From positions 1 to 64,000 of the forward strand of contig QKCL01000009.1 in NCBI GenBank assembly GCA_003246895.1: a stretch of 64,000 nt of DNA. Reading direction: 5' to 3'. The first letter of the stretch is position 1. Each line of letters begins with the position of its first letter. A program made the position numbers and the translations under genes. This document shows, in pieces, positions 52,384-61,792 of this stretch. Below the pieces are notes generated by a model. That model saw nothing but the letters and a program-made list of their open reading frames with translations. It was not told the origin of the DNA and ran no database searches. Source of the stretch: Spirochaetota bacterium (GTDB lineage: Bacteria > Spirochaetota > UBA4802 > UBA5550).

Positions 52384-54341
52384 ATCATATCAACCGGATC
52401 AACGTCAACTTCCACATATACGTTTTTCTTTTCCGCTTTCTGCAGCACGTGACGAAGCAGTCCTGAGATATTTACCTGAGTTCCGCACTTCAGTATTATG
52501 TGATACCTGTAGTTGTTTCCAACCTTTGACAGTGGTGCCGGAGAAGGCCCGAGGACATCAACCAATACTCCTGCCTGTTTAACTGCCTTTGCAATATTTT
52601 CCGAAAGTTTATCTGCGGCATTTTCAACCGCCTGTTCATCCCTTCCACGGACAACAAGCCTTACAAGTCTTGCAAATGGAGGATAACAAAGAGCCCTCCT
52701 CATCTCGAGCTCATTCTTGTAGAATGCCAGGTAGTCCTGGGATACTACATACCTGTAAATCCCATGGTCTGGATTCAGCGTCTGAATTATGACCCGACCC
52801 TTTTCTCCCCCCCTGCCTGAACGGCCGGCTAGCTGCACAAGCAGAGAAAAAATCTTTTCAGATGACCTGAAATCCGGCAGGTTGAGACCTATATCCGCCA
52901 TGAGAACACCGGCTATCTCCACATTTGGGAAATCAAAGCCCTTTGATATCATCTGCGTTCCAAGTAATATGTCAATCTCTCCCGCTTCCATTCTCTTAAC
53001 AAGATCTGAAGCAGAATTTTTTCTTTTTGCATTATCCTGATCCATTCTAAAAATCCGGAAAGAGGGGAATTCCCCTGACACAATTTCTTCAATCTTTTGA
53101 GTACCTGCCCCGATAAATTCAATACTTTCAGATCCGCAATGCCCGCAGACCTTTGGAACCGGAGCCGTATGACCGCAGTAATGGCAGAGCAGCCCCCTGT
53201 TTTTATGATAGTTCATCCCTATATTGCAGTTTGGACAAGATACAACCTCCTTGCATTCAGAACACAGAACCACAGGAGAGAACCCCCTTCTGTTTAACAA
53301 AAAGACAGCCTGTTTGCCGCTGCTGACAGCCCTGTTGGTAAACAGCTTAAGCCTCGATGACACTTCATCATTTTTACCGGATATCTGGACAATTTCAATT
53401 TCCGGCAGAACACTGCTCCCGTACCTTTTGGTGATACTGTGAAGTCTGATCGTTTTCTTTTCGGCAGCATAATAAGATTCCACAGAAGGTGTGGCAGACC
53501 CAAGAATCAGTTTTGCCCCCTCCCCTCGGGCCCTGAAATATGCCAGACGTTTTGCACTGTACCTCGGTGTACTCTGCTCCTTGTATGACCCGTCCTGCTC
53601 CTCATCAATTATGATCAATCCAAGGGACGGGCACTGCATGAATACCGCAGACCTGGTTCCGATGACAATCCTTGCATCCCCCCTGTAAAACCTCACCCAG
53701 CTTTCATATCTCTCATTTACATTTAAGAGGCTGTGGTAAATAATCAGGTTATCTTCGAAAACATTTCTCAGCCTGGCATATATCTGTGACGATAATCCGA
53801 TTTCAGGGACCATGAAAATCACTGATTTTCCAGCCGAAATAACATCAATGGCAAGTTTAATATAAACTTCCGTCTTACCGCTCCCTGTTATTCCATGGAT
53901 GAGATGTACGGATTCACATGATTTTTTTATATCTTCATAAATGCCATTCTGTTCATCTGACAGCGAATGATTGAAGTTATGTGTAAAACTTTTTCTCAAA
54001 AAAGGAACATCACGTGTCTTTTTGGCAGATGGGAGAGCCTTGGCCAGAGATTCCCCCCTTGAAGCAACATAACAGAATGACACATAATGAATCAGCTCTA
54101 CCAGCCTGTTGTCAAAAATCGGTTCACTGTCAATGACAGAGATAATATCCTTAACTTCAAAATCACCGGTTTTGTTCCCGTGCACAGCAGTGACATACCC
54201 CACTGTAATTCTTCCCGCAAAATTAACATTTACTCTCTGTCCGGGCTCAACCTTCAGATCAGAGGGAATCCTGTAAAGAAAAGATTTATCAACAGGGGTA
54301 TTTACATATACGTCGGCATATAGAGTTGAAGGCATGTTCAA
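52380..54341 (-). CDS. priA: Primosomal protein N' (replication restart helicase)
   Basis: A 653-aa superfamily-2 helicase that reloads the replisome at stalled forks. Walker A GITGSGKTEVYIKLA is near residue 150, the DEEQ box LIIIDEEQDGSYK follows, with the zinc-binding Cys set of VVLCSECKEVVSCPNCNIGM, CHYCGHT and CGHCGS inside the helicase domain. QLAGRSGRGGEKGRVIIQT is motif VI. The start overlaps the UDG-like gene by four bases, making it the last gene of the rpoN operon. Its stop shares CTAG with the VKOR/DsbA stop on the other strand. Confidence 0.95.
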   Translation of the reverse strand: MNMPSTLYADVYVNTPVDKSFLYRIPSDLKVEPGQRVNVNFAGRITVGYVTAVHGNKTGDFEVKDIISVIDSEPIFDNRLVELIHYVSFCYVASRGESLAKALPSAKKTRDVPFLRKSFTHNFNHSLSDEQNGIYEDIKKSCESVHLIHGITGSGKTEVYIKLAIDVISAGKSVIFMVPEIGLSSQIYARLRNVFEDNLIIYHSLLNVNERYESWVRFYRGDARIVIGTRSAVFMQCPSLGLIIIDEEQDGSYKEQSTPRYSAKRLAYFRARGEGAKLILGSATPSVESYYAAEKKTIRLHSITKRYGSSVLPEIEIVQISGKNDEVSSRLKLFTNRAVSSGKQAVFLLNRRGFSPVVLCSECKEVVSCPNCNIGMNYHKNRGLLCHYCGHTAPVPKVCGHCGSESIEFIGAGTQKIEEIVSGEFPSFRIFRMDQDNAKRKNSASDLVKRMEAGEIDILLGTQMISKGFDFPNVEIAGVLMADIGLNLPDFRSSEKIFSLLVQLAGRSGRGGEKGRVIIQTLNPDHGIYRYVVSQDYLAFYKNELEMRRALCYPPFARLVRLVVRGRDEQAVENAADKLSENIAKAVKQAGVLVDVLGPSPAPLSKVGNNYRYHIILKCGTQVNISGLLRHVLQKAEKKNVYVEVDVDPVDMI

Positions 54342-54979
54342 ATATCTGCTTCCTGGAGTTTCTGTTTCAGTATCTTAAGAGTCTCCCAGGCGTTTTTTTT
54401 CAAACCTGGATTTTTTATAAGAGATATAGTATGATCAGTATTGAACCATGAAATACCGCTGCTTTTATGGATCAAATCCTGTAATGGAAGAATCTCCCCC
54501 ATGACCAGAATGGCTCTGGGAATTTTTTTTTCTATCTCTGCGGATAACACATCCATACAGTTATTCACCATCTCACTGGGTTTAAGCATAATATCAGAGG
54601 TTTCGCATTTAACAAGATTGGTAATGTAACAATCTTCAATATCAAGACCTATTGCATTTATCATCTTCTTCAGAAGAACCGACGATTCAGACTTGTGAAT
54701 AGAAATTTCTATTCGGTTTAACATCTTGGGAGAATTAAGAATAATCATCAGTCCATTCTTCCCGGATCCGTAGGCCTTTTTCCGTGAAATAACACTGCCG
54801 CATTTGCTACAGGAATCGATGACTAAATCAATATCTTTCTCAACTGAAACTGCCGTGGCTGTATGTGACTCTTGTTTCAACCACTCATTCAGAAAAAGAA
54901 GTTCATCCTCATTTTTAAACAGAATCAGGTTTCTACCGGATTTTTCATTCAGATATCTGCACAGCGTTTCTGTAATCAT
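54338..54979 (-). CDS. Degenerate uracil-DNA-glycosylase-superfamily protein
   Basis: A 213-aa protein. The text LLKKMINAIGLDIEDCYITN, LVKCE and the C-terminal NTDHTISLIKNPGLKKNAWE, TLK align by eye with family 4 UDG blocks LLDKMLAAIGLxREDVYITN VVKC and the THHPAxLLRNPxLK xxAW ending. In true family 4 enzymes an upstream GEAPG (active-site) segment and four Cys of an Fe-S cluster are needed. Here the corresponding part reads KNGLMIILNSPKMLNR and only CSKC remains of a cluster. So the fold may be kept but activity lost or changed. It overlaps ntrX and priA by four bases each, so it is tightly fixed in the operon. Confidence 0.55.
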   Translation of the reverse strand: MITETLCRYLNEKSGRNLILFKNEDELLFLNEWLKQESHTATAVSVEKDIDLVIDSCSKCGSVISRKKAYGSGKNGLMIILNSPKMLNRIEISIHKSESSVLLKKMINAIGLDIEDCYITNLVKCETSDIMLKPSEMVNNCMDVLSAEIEKKIPRAILVMGEILPLQDLIHKSSGISWFNTDHTISLIKNPGLKKNAWETLKILKQKLQEADI

Positions 54980-56334
54980 AATTCATCCACATTGATTACA
55001 TACTGTTTAATCTTTCTATGAAGATTTGTTCTCTCTATCTCAAGGCTTCTTGCAGTAATTGATATATTTCTGTTATGACTCTTCAAGGCAGCAATAATAT
55101 ATTCCCTTTCAAAATTTTCTCTGGCCGCTTTCAGACTGGAACTGCTGTATTTCTCGGAGATGTCATAGCTCTCTGAAAAATCAAAATTATCCTTGATATC
55201 TTCGATATCAATCTCCTCTCCCTGGACCATTATTACAACACGTTCAATAATATTTTTCAGTTCCCTGACATTTCCAGGCCAGGAATAATTTTTAATAAAT
55301 TCAAGAGCACCGTCAGTTATTTTTTTCATTCCGGTACCATGCTCCTGCGAGAACTTGTTTATAAAGAATTCAACCAGTAATGAAATATCCTCTTTTCTGT
55401 CAGAAAGTTTAGGAACCAGGATTGGGATAACATTAAGCCTGTAATAGAGATCTTCACGGAACTTGCCCTCTGAAATTGCTTTTTTCACATCAACATTTGT
55501 CGCGGCAAGGACACGGACGTCAACATTAATGGTTGAATTGCCCCCTACTCTTTCGAGCTGCTGTTCCTGAAGCACTCTCAACACCTTTGCCTGAGCAGAA
55601 AGGCTCATGTCGCAGATTTCATCAAGGAAAAGAGTGCCGTGGTCTGCAAGTTCAAACTTTCCTATTCGTCTTCCCACTGCTCCGGTAAATGCACCTTTCT
55701 CATGGCCGAAGAGTTCACTTTCTATAAGCTCATCAGGAATTGCGGCACAGTTCACCTTTATAAAGGGTTTATCAGACCTGTTTGACAGCTGATAAATCGC
55801 CCTTGCAACAAGTTCCTTGCCTGTACCGCTATCTCCTGTAATAAAAACCCTTGCGTTTGTCTTTGCGGCCTTTTTAATAGTCCCTCTTATATTGTTTATT
55901 GCAGCGGAAGCACCGATCATATCATCATCAATGAATGATTTCTGCTTCAGCTTTTTATTTTCTCTCACGAGCCTTACATTTTCCAGAGCGTTATTTACAG
56001 AGGTAATAAGACGATCCAGCGAAGGAGGTTTTTCGATGAAATCGAACGCACCAAGCCGTGTGGATTGAACAGCTATATCGATGGAGCCGTGTCCGCTTAT
56101 CATTATTATTCCTATATCACTGTAAATTGATTTTATCTTTTCCAGCAGTTCAAGCCCGTCAAAATCCGGGAGCCAGACATCAAGTATGACAAGATCCATA
56201 TTGTTATTTTTAAGGAACTCAAGTGCAGCGGTACCTGCGGCCGCAGTAAACACAGTATGGTTCTCATCCTGCAATATTGATGATATTGTACTTAGTATAT
56301 TGCTTTCATCATCAACTATTAATATTTTTGCCAT
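54976..56334 (-). CDS. ntrX: Sigma-54-dependent response regulator NtrX
   Basis: A 452-aa NtrC-type activator. The receiver (1-120) has phosphoacceptor Asp52 ([15 protein letters not shown]). The AAA+ domain has Walker A GDSGTGKE at 167-174 and the sigma-54 contact loop GAFTGA at 214-219, and ends with [18 protein letters not shown]. The Fis-type helix-turn-helix is at the C-terminus ([20 protein letters not shown]). It activates RpoN-dependent promoters on phosphorylation by the NtrY kinase coded next door; its genes may govern nitrogen or redox response. It overlaps ntrY by 23 bases. Confidence 0.9.
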   Translation of the reverse strand: MAKILIVDDESNILSTISSILQDENHTVFTAAAGTAALEFLKNNNMDLVILDVWLPDFDGLELLEKIKSIYSDIGIIMISGHGSIDIAVQSTRLGAFDFIEKPPSLDRLITSVNNALENVRLVRENKKLKQKSFIDDDMIGASAAINNIRGTIKKAAKTNARVFITGDSGTGKELVARAIYQLSNRSDKPFIKVNCAAIPDELIESELFGHEKGAFTGAVGRRIGKFELADHGTLFLDEICDMSLSAQAKVLRVLQEQQLERVGGNSTINVDVRVLAATNVDVKKAISEGKFREDLYYRLNVIPILVPKLSDRKEDISLLVEFFINKFSQEHGTGMKKITDGALEFIKNYSWPGNVRELKNIIERVVIMVQGEEIDIEDIKDNFDFSESYDISEKYSSSSLKAARENFEREYIIAALKSHNRNISITARSLEIERTNLHRKIKQYVINVDEL

Positions 56335-58075
56335 TTTCGTTCTCCGGATCTATTGGTAATTGTATTATAAATTCAGCGCCCTCACCTTTTATGCTTTTGC
56401 ATTTTATCTTTCCAAAATGTTCAAGTACTATCTTTCGCACTATGGCAAGGCCTATTCCAGAACCGTCCTTTTTCAGGGTAAACCCCGGCTCAAAAATTTT
56501 ATCAAGATCATCCTCTCCAATACCTGGACCGTCATCCCGTATTGAAATCTGTACCACACCCTCCTGACACTGTTCAGCCCTGATCTCAATACTCCCCATT
56601 CCATCCATTGCCTGTACAGCATTATATATTATATTATTTAAAGCCTGTTTAATAAGAACCCTGTCAAACATGAGGAATTTTTCATCACTGTCAGTATATA
56701 CGTCAATTTTCAGGTTATCATATGCCGCGAAAAGGGAAGCAGTATCTTTTACAAGTTTGTAGAGATCATGATTTTCTTCATGCTTTTCCGGCAGCCTCGC
56801 AAAGTCATTAAACTCACCGACCAGTTTTAAAAGTGAGTCAGCCTCACTCATAATAGTTTCTGCACCGTCTATTATGGATTTTTCCATGTTCTCGCTTTTA
56901 TTAATGGCAAGCCTGCGCATCCTTTCTGCTGAAAGTCTTATTGGAGTAAGCGGATTTTTTATTTCGTGAACCAGTTTTTTGGCCATATCGTTCCATGCTT
57001 CAAGCTTCTGTTTCTGATACATAATATTTCTGTTCTGCTTCAGCTCCCTGGACATCCTGTTAAATGATTCAACAAGCTGCCCTATCTCATCCCTGGTCCT
57101 GCGCCTGACTTCTGCCCCGTAGTTACCCTTTGAAATTTCCTCTGAGGCAACGGAAAGTTCAACAAGGGGTCTGGTTATTGATTTTGATAGATACAGGCTT
57201 ATCAGATATGCTATGCATACAATTGATATGGACAATATCATCAAAAAAGCGCCGGAGCCATTGACAAAATAATCCCTTAATCTGACAACTTCCCTGTATT
57301 CATCACTTGCTCGATAAAACAGATCCTCCCTTGATATGAGCTGCAATGGTATTTCTCTTGTCAGCGCGAATACCGTATCTTTTACCCTTGCAGCACCGCA
57401 GATAATATTTGTACCCTTTATGACGATACGGTCAGTTGAAATACCGTCTTCCTCAAGTTGTTCATAAAAACGGCATATATCCTGGGCATTATTACTTCCA
57501 GGCAATGTATGCTTGAAAAAAACATCTTTCGAACCGGCTTTAAAAACATAAAGATTAAAGCCCTTCTTCCCTATTGTATTGGCAACTTCATCGTGCGATA
57601 AATGCATATTGAACCTTCTGAACTTTCCAACATAATATTTTATGGATTCAAGTTCATTGCCAAGCTCTCCAATAAATTCACCATAAAGCTCATCTGTAAG
57701 TTTAATGGCCTCCCTTATTGAAACTTCGGTACTCCCCTTAAACATCATCGCAATATTTTGATTAAAATATGTGCTTGAAACTATTACAATAGGCATGGTT
57801 GATAAAACTGCAATAAAAAGGAATGAAATAGTCAGCTTCTTGCTCAGGCTTTCTCTTATATCTGGACTCTTTATATCCAGCCTTCTTCTAAATGAGGTAA
57901 TTATAAAATATATTGCAGATATAACAGGAACTGTCATAACAGTAGTAATAAAAAAATTCTCATCCACAAGACCAGCATCAAATCTTCCCGGAAATAAACC
58001 AATAATCAGAATTGATGATAGTATAATTATACCTGAAAGAACAAAGAAATCCTGAAACAGATTGGGTTTCATCAT
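56312..58075 (-). CDS. ntrY: Sensor histidine kinase NtrY
   Basis: A 587-aa membrane kinase. Two N-terminal membrane segments (about 10-55), a third at 85-110 and one at about 270-300 flank an extracytoplasmic sensor. HAMP (SLYLSKSITRPLVELSVASE) is followed by HisKA with phosphoacceptor His in KLVHEIKNPLTPIRLSAERM, and HATPase with IEIRAEQCQEGVVQISIRDD, GPGIGEDDLDKIFEPGFTLK, GSGIGLAIVRKIV. It phosphorylates NtrX. The canonical PAS between HAMP and HisKA is short or missing. It sits 38 bases after ptsH. Confidence 0.88.
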   Translation of the reverse strand: MMKPNLFQDFFVLSGIIILSSILIIGLFPGRFDAGLVDENFFITTVMTVPVISAIYFIITSFRRRLDIKSPDIRESLSKKLTISFLFIAVLSTMPIVIVSSTYFNQNIAMMFKGSTEVSIREAIKLTDELYGEFIGELGNELESIKYYVGKFRRFNMHLSHDEVANTIGKKGFNLYVFKAGSKDVFFKHTLPGSNNAQDICRFYEQLEEDGISTDRIVIKGTNIICGAARVKDTVFALTREIPLQLISREDLFYRASDEYREVVRLRDYFVNGSGAFLMILSISIVCIAYLISLYLSKSITRPLVELSVASEEISKGNYGAEVRRRTRDEIGQLVESFNRMSRELKQNRNIMYQKQKLEAWNDMAKKLVHEIKNPLTPIRLSAERMRRLAINKSENMEKSIIDGAETIMSEADSLLKLVGEFNDFARLPEKHEENHDLYKLVKDTASLFAAYDNLKIDVYTDSDEKFLMFDRVLIKQALNNIIYNAVQAMDGMGSIEIRAEQCQEGVVQISIRDDGPGIGEDDLDKIFEPGFTLKKDGSGIGLAIVRKIVLEHFGKIKCKSIKGEGAEFIIQLPIDPENENGKNINS

Positions 58076-58113
58076 ATTAAAAATCCCGACTCATAAAACA
58101 GGCCTGAACTATT

Positions 58114-58374
58114 CTATTTAAAATCACTCTCAATAAGCCTTATAATAAAATCAATAACCTCTGACTCCCCATCACCTTCTGCCCTGATCTTCAGTTTTGT
58201 TCCTGACAGTATTGCAAGTCCAAGGACAGACATTATTGACTTCCCATCTGCTTCAACTTCATCTTTTATAAGTGTCACCTTGCAGGGATATCTCATAGCT
58301 TCACGGACAATCATCATCGCCGGCCTTGCATGAACACCCGCATCGCTGGTAACTGTTACTTCTTTTTCCACCAT
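58114..58374 (-). CDS. ptsH: HPr phosphocarrier protein
   Basis: An 86-aa HPr. The phosphorylatable His15 is in DAGVHARPAMMIVREA, and the HPr-kinase target Ser46 in ADGKSIMSVLGLAILSGTK. Both sites are intact, so it can receive phosphate from enzyme I on His15 and be regulated on Ser46 by the adjacent HPr kinase. No PTS sugar permease genes are in the window, which favours a regulatory PTS, as in organisms with HPr/HprK but few transporters. Spacing to hprK is 3 bases. Confidence 0.93.
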   Translation of the reverse strand: MVEKEVTVTSDAGVHARPAMMIVREAMRYPCKVTLIKDEVEADGKSIMSVLGLAILSGTKLKIRAEGDGESEVIDFIIRLIESDFK

Positions 58375-58377
58375 ATA

Positions 58378-59316
58378 TTATTCACCTTTGCTAATCCATT
58401 TTTTTATCTTTTCATCCAGTTCCCTGGCCGAATATATTCCTGATTTTTTAAGGCTCTGGTTGAATGCAGCCGTTTCGATTATGACAGGAATATTTCTTCC
58501 GGGACCGACAGGTATTTTCACCATTGGAATATTCAACCCAAGAATTTCATAGAATTCTTCATCAAGACCAAGTCTTTCATATTCCTCAGCCGGATTCCAT
58601 TCTTCAAGTTTAACAATAAGGTCCAGTCTTTTTTTCCGTCTGACAGATCTGATTCCAAAAATCTCTTTAATATTGATTATGCCTATACCCCTTATCTCCA
58701 TATGGTGTTTAAGCATCTCTGACCCCTTTCCCATTAGAAGTGAGCTATCTGTCTTTACAATAGTCACCATGTCATCCGCAACCAGTCTGTGCCCCCTTTC
58801 AACCAGTTCCAGGGCAGTTTCGCTTTTCCCGACGCCGCTGCTCCCAAGAAGCAGAACTCCTATACCGGAAACATCAACCAGGGTTCCATGAAGGGTTACC
58901 TTTTCGGCAAATATTTCATCAAATATATGAACAAGCATAGTCACCAGACGCGTACTGCCGATTAATGAGACATAAACCGGGACATTTGAAGAGTCTGCGT
59001 ATTTAAGAAAACTGTCATCGGGAACTGCACCGTGTGAAAAGATGCAGCATGGAATTTGGTAGGAGAAAAACTGCTTATATATGTTTTCCTTGCTTTCATC
59101 CGATATGCTGGAGAGATAGGCCGATTCTCCCAGCCCGAATATCTGGATTCGGTCGCTGGCAAAAAAGTCGAAGAAGCCGGATAATGTCAGTCCGGGCCTG
59201 TTCAGGTCACCAAACTTTACTACATTTTCGGTACCGTTTTGACCTGCCATGAGTTTTATCTGCAGATCCTGGCTTCTCTTCTCATTAAAGACGTCGTTGA
59301 TTTTTATACTTTTCAT
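58378..59316 (-). CDS. hprK: HPr kinase/phosphorylase
   Basis: A 312-aa enzyme that phosphorylates or dephosphorylates HPr at Ser46. The catalytic core has Walker A GSSGVGKS at 158-165, the preceding conserved His143 (LHGTLVDVSG), the HPrK signature MEIRGIGIINIKEIFG, and the closing VPVGPGRNIPVIIETAAFNQ-like KIPVGPGRNIPVII. Start at ATG 59316 matches family length; a GTG at 59352 would add 12 residues. It is encoded between hpf and ptsH. Confidence 0.93.
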   Translation of the reverse strand: MKSIKINDVFNEKRSQDLQIKLMAGQNGTENVVKFGDLNRPGLTLSGFFDFFASDRIQIFGLGESAYLSSISDESKENIYKQFFSYQIPCCIFSHGAVPDDSFLKYADSSNVPVYVSLIGSTRLVTMLVHIFDEIFAEKVTLHGTLVDVSGIGVLLLGSSGVGKSETALELVERGHRLVADDMVTIVKTDSSLLMGKGSEMLKHHMEIRGIGIINIKEIFGIRSVRRKKRLDLIVKLEEWNPAEEYERLGLDEEFYEILGLNIPMVKIPVGPGRNIPVIIETAAFNQSLKKSGIYSARELDEKIKKWISKGE

Positions 59317-59388
59317 ATATTGGATTATGCAGTAATACCTTAAAGTTTCCACAAAAAAATAAAAATGAAGGATAAAAAATGAAGATCA

Positions 59389-59415
59389 TGCATACCCCGA
59401 ATAACGGGGCATGCA
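59389..59415 (-). terminator. Hairpin between hpf and hprK
   Basis: TGCATACCCCG and CGGGGCATGCA pair around AATAA with one mismatch. It sits 12 bases beyond the hpf stop and 73 bases before hprK, and is followed on the minus strand, after about ten bases, by TTTTTT. It may attenuate transcription within the operon. Confidence 0.45.
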
Positions 59416-59426
59416 GATAAAAATCA

Positions 59427-60224
59427 CTAGAACGCAGGAACTACAACTTCATAATTCTCACCTTTTTTTGTAATTACATTGAAATAACCTGTCTCAACAT
59501 TGTAAAAAGGCAAAAATGAAGAATCAGACAGATCAATTGATTCAATTGCTTCATCCAGAGTAATACTTTTAACAGTGGAACCATCCTGCCTGTCAAAATT
59601 TATCTTTGGGCTGCTCAAAGATTCATCAACAACATTGAGTTCATACTCATGAAAGTCTACAGCAGCATATTCCTGACTCTTCTCAAATGGCACCTCATAG
59701 AGTTTTATCTTTTCATCCGACTTAAAAAGAACGGCATAATTTTTATTCAGATAATCAATATCGCTTTCTACTTCACTTACACCCTTTTTGAAAAGGATAA
59801 AATCCTGCCCATTTACCTTCATTTGCAGATATGCCTCTACATTATCTATGGGCTTATTACTCACCTGACTCATCTGCGCTTCTTTCCCTTTTCCGATTGT
59901 TATATCAAAAGGGATCGCCATTTCTGCTACAGTTCCTTTTCTGGACTGAATTTTGTCCTTGTATCTTGCCACCTGACTTTCCAGCTTATCCACCAGTAAA
60001 TCGATTGCAGAATAAAAATCTGTAGATTTTTCTTTTGCATGGAACTGTACGGCGTCACCGTTCATTATTACTTCAGCCACATGATCAAGTTTTTCTGTGT
60101 AAAGAATCAGATGTGTATCAATGAGCTGCTGAAAATATTTTTCAATTTTTGAAATTTTCTTTTCGGCATGGTCCTTAAGATTGTCTGATACATTGACGTG
60201 TCTGCCAGTAATTTTAATTTTCAT
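59427..60224 (-). CDS. hpf: Ribosome hibernation promoting factor with an extended C-terminus
   Basis: A 265-aa HPF/RaiA protein. The N-terminal S30AE domain (about 1-100) starts MKIKITGRHVNVSDNLKDHA and KKISKIEKYFQQLIDTHLIL. The C-terminal S30AE_C domain is recognisable at 210-265 (SITLDEAIESIDLSDSSFLP, FYNVETGYFNVITKKGENYE), equal to the SVDEAIxQMxLLGHxFxxFxNxETG motif. Between them residues 125-185 carry a second, weaker copy (NVEAYLQMKVNGQDFILFKK). Long HPFs dimerise 70S ribosomes into inactive 100S particles. Here it follows rpoN directly, as in many bacteria. Confidence 0.88.
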   Translation of the reverse strand: MKIKITGRHVNVSDNLKDHAEKKISKIEKYFQQLIDTHLILYTEKLDHVAEVIMNGDAVQFHAKEKSTDFYSAIDLLVDKLESQVARYKDKIQSRKGTVAEMAIPFDITIGKGKEAQMSQVSNKPIDNVEAYLQMKVNGQDFILFKKGVSEVESDIDYLNKNYAVLFKSDEKIKLYEVPFEKSQEYAAVDFHEYELNVVDESLSSPKINFDRQDGSTVKSITLDEAIESIDLSDSSFLPFYNVETGYFNVITKKGENYEVVVPAF

Positions 60225-60232
60225 AAGCGCTC

Positions 60233-61663
60233 CTACGATTTAATCTTATTTAATCTTTTACGTTTATTTGAAGAAGGGATATTTAATACTCCCCTGTACT
60301 TCGCAACAGTTCTTCTGGCAACAGTAAAACCGGATTCCTTGAGAATCACTACAATCGCCTCATCAGAATAGGGATCATCTGAATTTTCATCATTAATTAT
60401 CTGTGAAATTTTGTTCTTAACAACATCAGAAGAATGATCATCTTCCTCTTCACCGGTTTTACTCTTGATTCTCGAAACAAAGAAATACTTTATTGCAAAT
60501 GTCCCCCAGCTTGTCTGGACAAACTTACTGTTGGCAACCCTGCTCACAGTTGATTCATGAACACCTACTTCCTCTGCAACATCATGATGTGTGAGATATG
60601 TAAGATGTCCAGGCCCATTTTCAAGAAAGCCTCTCTGTTTTTCCATAATACTGGTCACAACAGATTTTATTGTATCACGTCTGTGTGAAATGTTTTTTAT
60701 TAAGGCTTTGGCGGACTGGAGCTTTTCATTCAGATACTCCTTCTGTTCATTATTTACTTTTTTTTCTTTCAGAAGCCTTGCATAATAGGAACTGAGTTTT
60801 ATACTCGGAATCCAGTCATCATTTATGGTTACTATAATATCCTCATCCAGAAGCCTGACGTCCACATCAGGCACAATATACTTGACCTCAATTGACGAAA
60901 AGAGCCTTCCCGCTAATGGATTCAGGTTATGGAGGAGTTTGCTCTTTTCCACAATGACATCCATTGGCAATGACATTTTCCTGGATATTGATTCATAATC
61001 CAGCTTTATGATGTCATCATAGTATTTTTCTATCATTTCGAGTATAACAGGATCATCTGCAAAAAAAATCTTTGACTGAACAGTTAAGCTCTCACTGACA
61101 CCGGAAGTACCGCATCCATTCGGATCAAAAGACTGAACATTTTTCTTAATTCCGACAACTGTGTCTTTGCCGTATTTATGAATTAATTCCTCAAAAACAT
61201 CATTTTCATAGAATCCATCTTCATTTAAGGATGTAATGAATTCCTCATAAATCTGATAGAGATGTTCACTTTCAGCCGACATTCTTGCCTGCCAGAGCAG
61301 ATGCTCAATGAGCCCCTCCTTGCTCGAAACAGCGTTTTCTATAAACGACCTGTTCTTATCCTCATCAGCACCTGTTTTTATAAAACCGGTGTCACTTGAA
61401 TCGGCAAAAATATCATTCTCATCACTCTTCCTGACTTCATGATTTTCATCTCCGCTGAGATTACGATTAATTGCAGCCTCTACCGGATTCTCAACCTGTT
61501 GAAAATTCAGTTCTTCCAGAAAAGGATTCTCAAGAAATTCCTGTGATATCTTCTCTGATAACTCTATGGTGGACATTTGAAGGATTTCAATAGACTGGCG
61601 TAATGACTGTGTCATTACTAATCTTTGAGTCTGTTTGAGCCCTATGTTAAGTGAAGTTTTCAT
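60233..61663 (-). CDS. rpoN: RNA polymerase sigma-54 factor
   Basis: A 476-aa RpoN. The N-terminal activator-interacting region is Gln/Leu-rich (LGLKQTQRLVMTQSLRQSIE, ILQMSTIELSEKISQEFLEN). The core-binding part, the helix-turn-helix (HHDVAEEVGVHESTVSRVAN), and the RpoN box ARRTVAKYRG near residue 455 are all present. It transcribes genes at -24/-12 promoters with help of NtrX. It heads a 9.3-kb operon down to priA. Confidence 0.95.
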   Translation of the reverse strand: MKTSLNIGLKQTQRLVMTQSLRQSIEILQMSTIELSEKISQEFLENPFLEELNFQQVENPVEAAINRNLSGDENHEVRKSDENDIFADSSDTGFIKTGADEDKNRSFIENAVSSKEGLIEHLLWQARMSAESEHLYQIYEEFITSLNEDGFYENDVFEELIHKYGKDTVVGIKKNVQSFDPNGCGTSGVSESLTVQSKIFFADDPVILEMIEKYYDDIIKLDYESISRKMSLPMDVIVEKSKLLHNLNPLAGRLFSSIEVKYIVPDVDVRLLDEDIIVTINDDWIPSIKLSSYYARLLKEKKVNNEQKEYLNEKLQSAKALIKNISHRRDTIKSVVTSIMEKQRGFLENGPGHLTYLTHHDVAEEVGVHESTVSRVANSKFVQTSWGTFAIKYFFVSRIKSKTGEEEDDHSSDVVKNKISQIINDENSDDPYSDEAIVVILKESGFTVARRTVAKYRGVLNIPSSNKRKRLNKIKS

Positions 61664-61696
61664 TATACCAATCTATCTATAAACTACTATATTAAT

Positions 61697-61725
61697 AAAA
61701 TAACCTTTATTTGTTAATTTGTCAA
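61697..61725 (-). promoter_or_regulatory. Sigma-70-type promoter of the rpoN operon
   Basis: TTGACA (61725-61720), a 17-base spacer and TATTTT (61702-61697) lie about 34 bases upstream of the rpoN start codon on the minus strand. Confidence 0.6.
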
Positions 61726-61742
61726 TTTCAAGAGACAGAAAA

Positions 61743-61766
61743 GCTCAGACTGAGATCAGCCTGAGC
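61743..61766 (-). terminator. Terminator of the outer-membrane protein gene
   Basis: GCTCAGACTGA and TCAGCCTGAGC pair into a stem of ten matches with one mismatch around a tiny loop; on the minus strand TTTTCTGTCTC follows. It lies 26 bases past the stop at 61793. Confidence 0.65.
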
Positions 61767-61792
61767 CTGAAGGGGGCATATAAAATTCTTTT

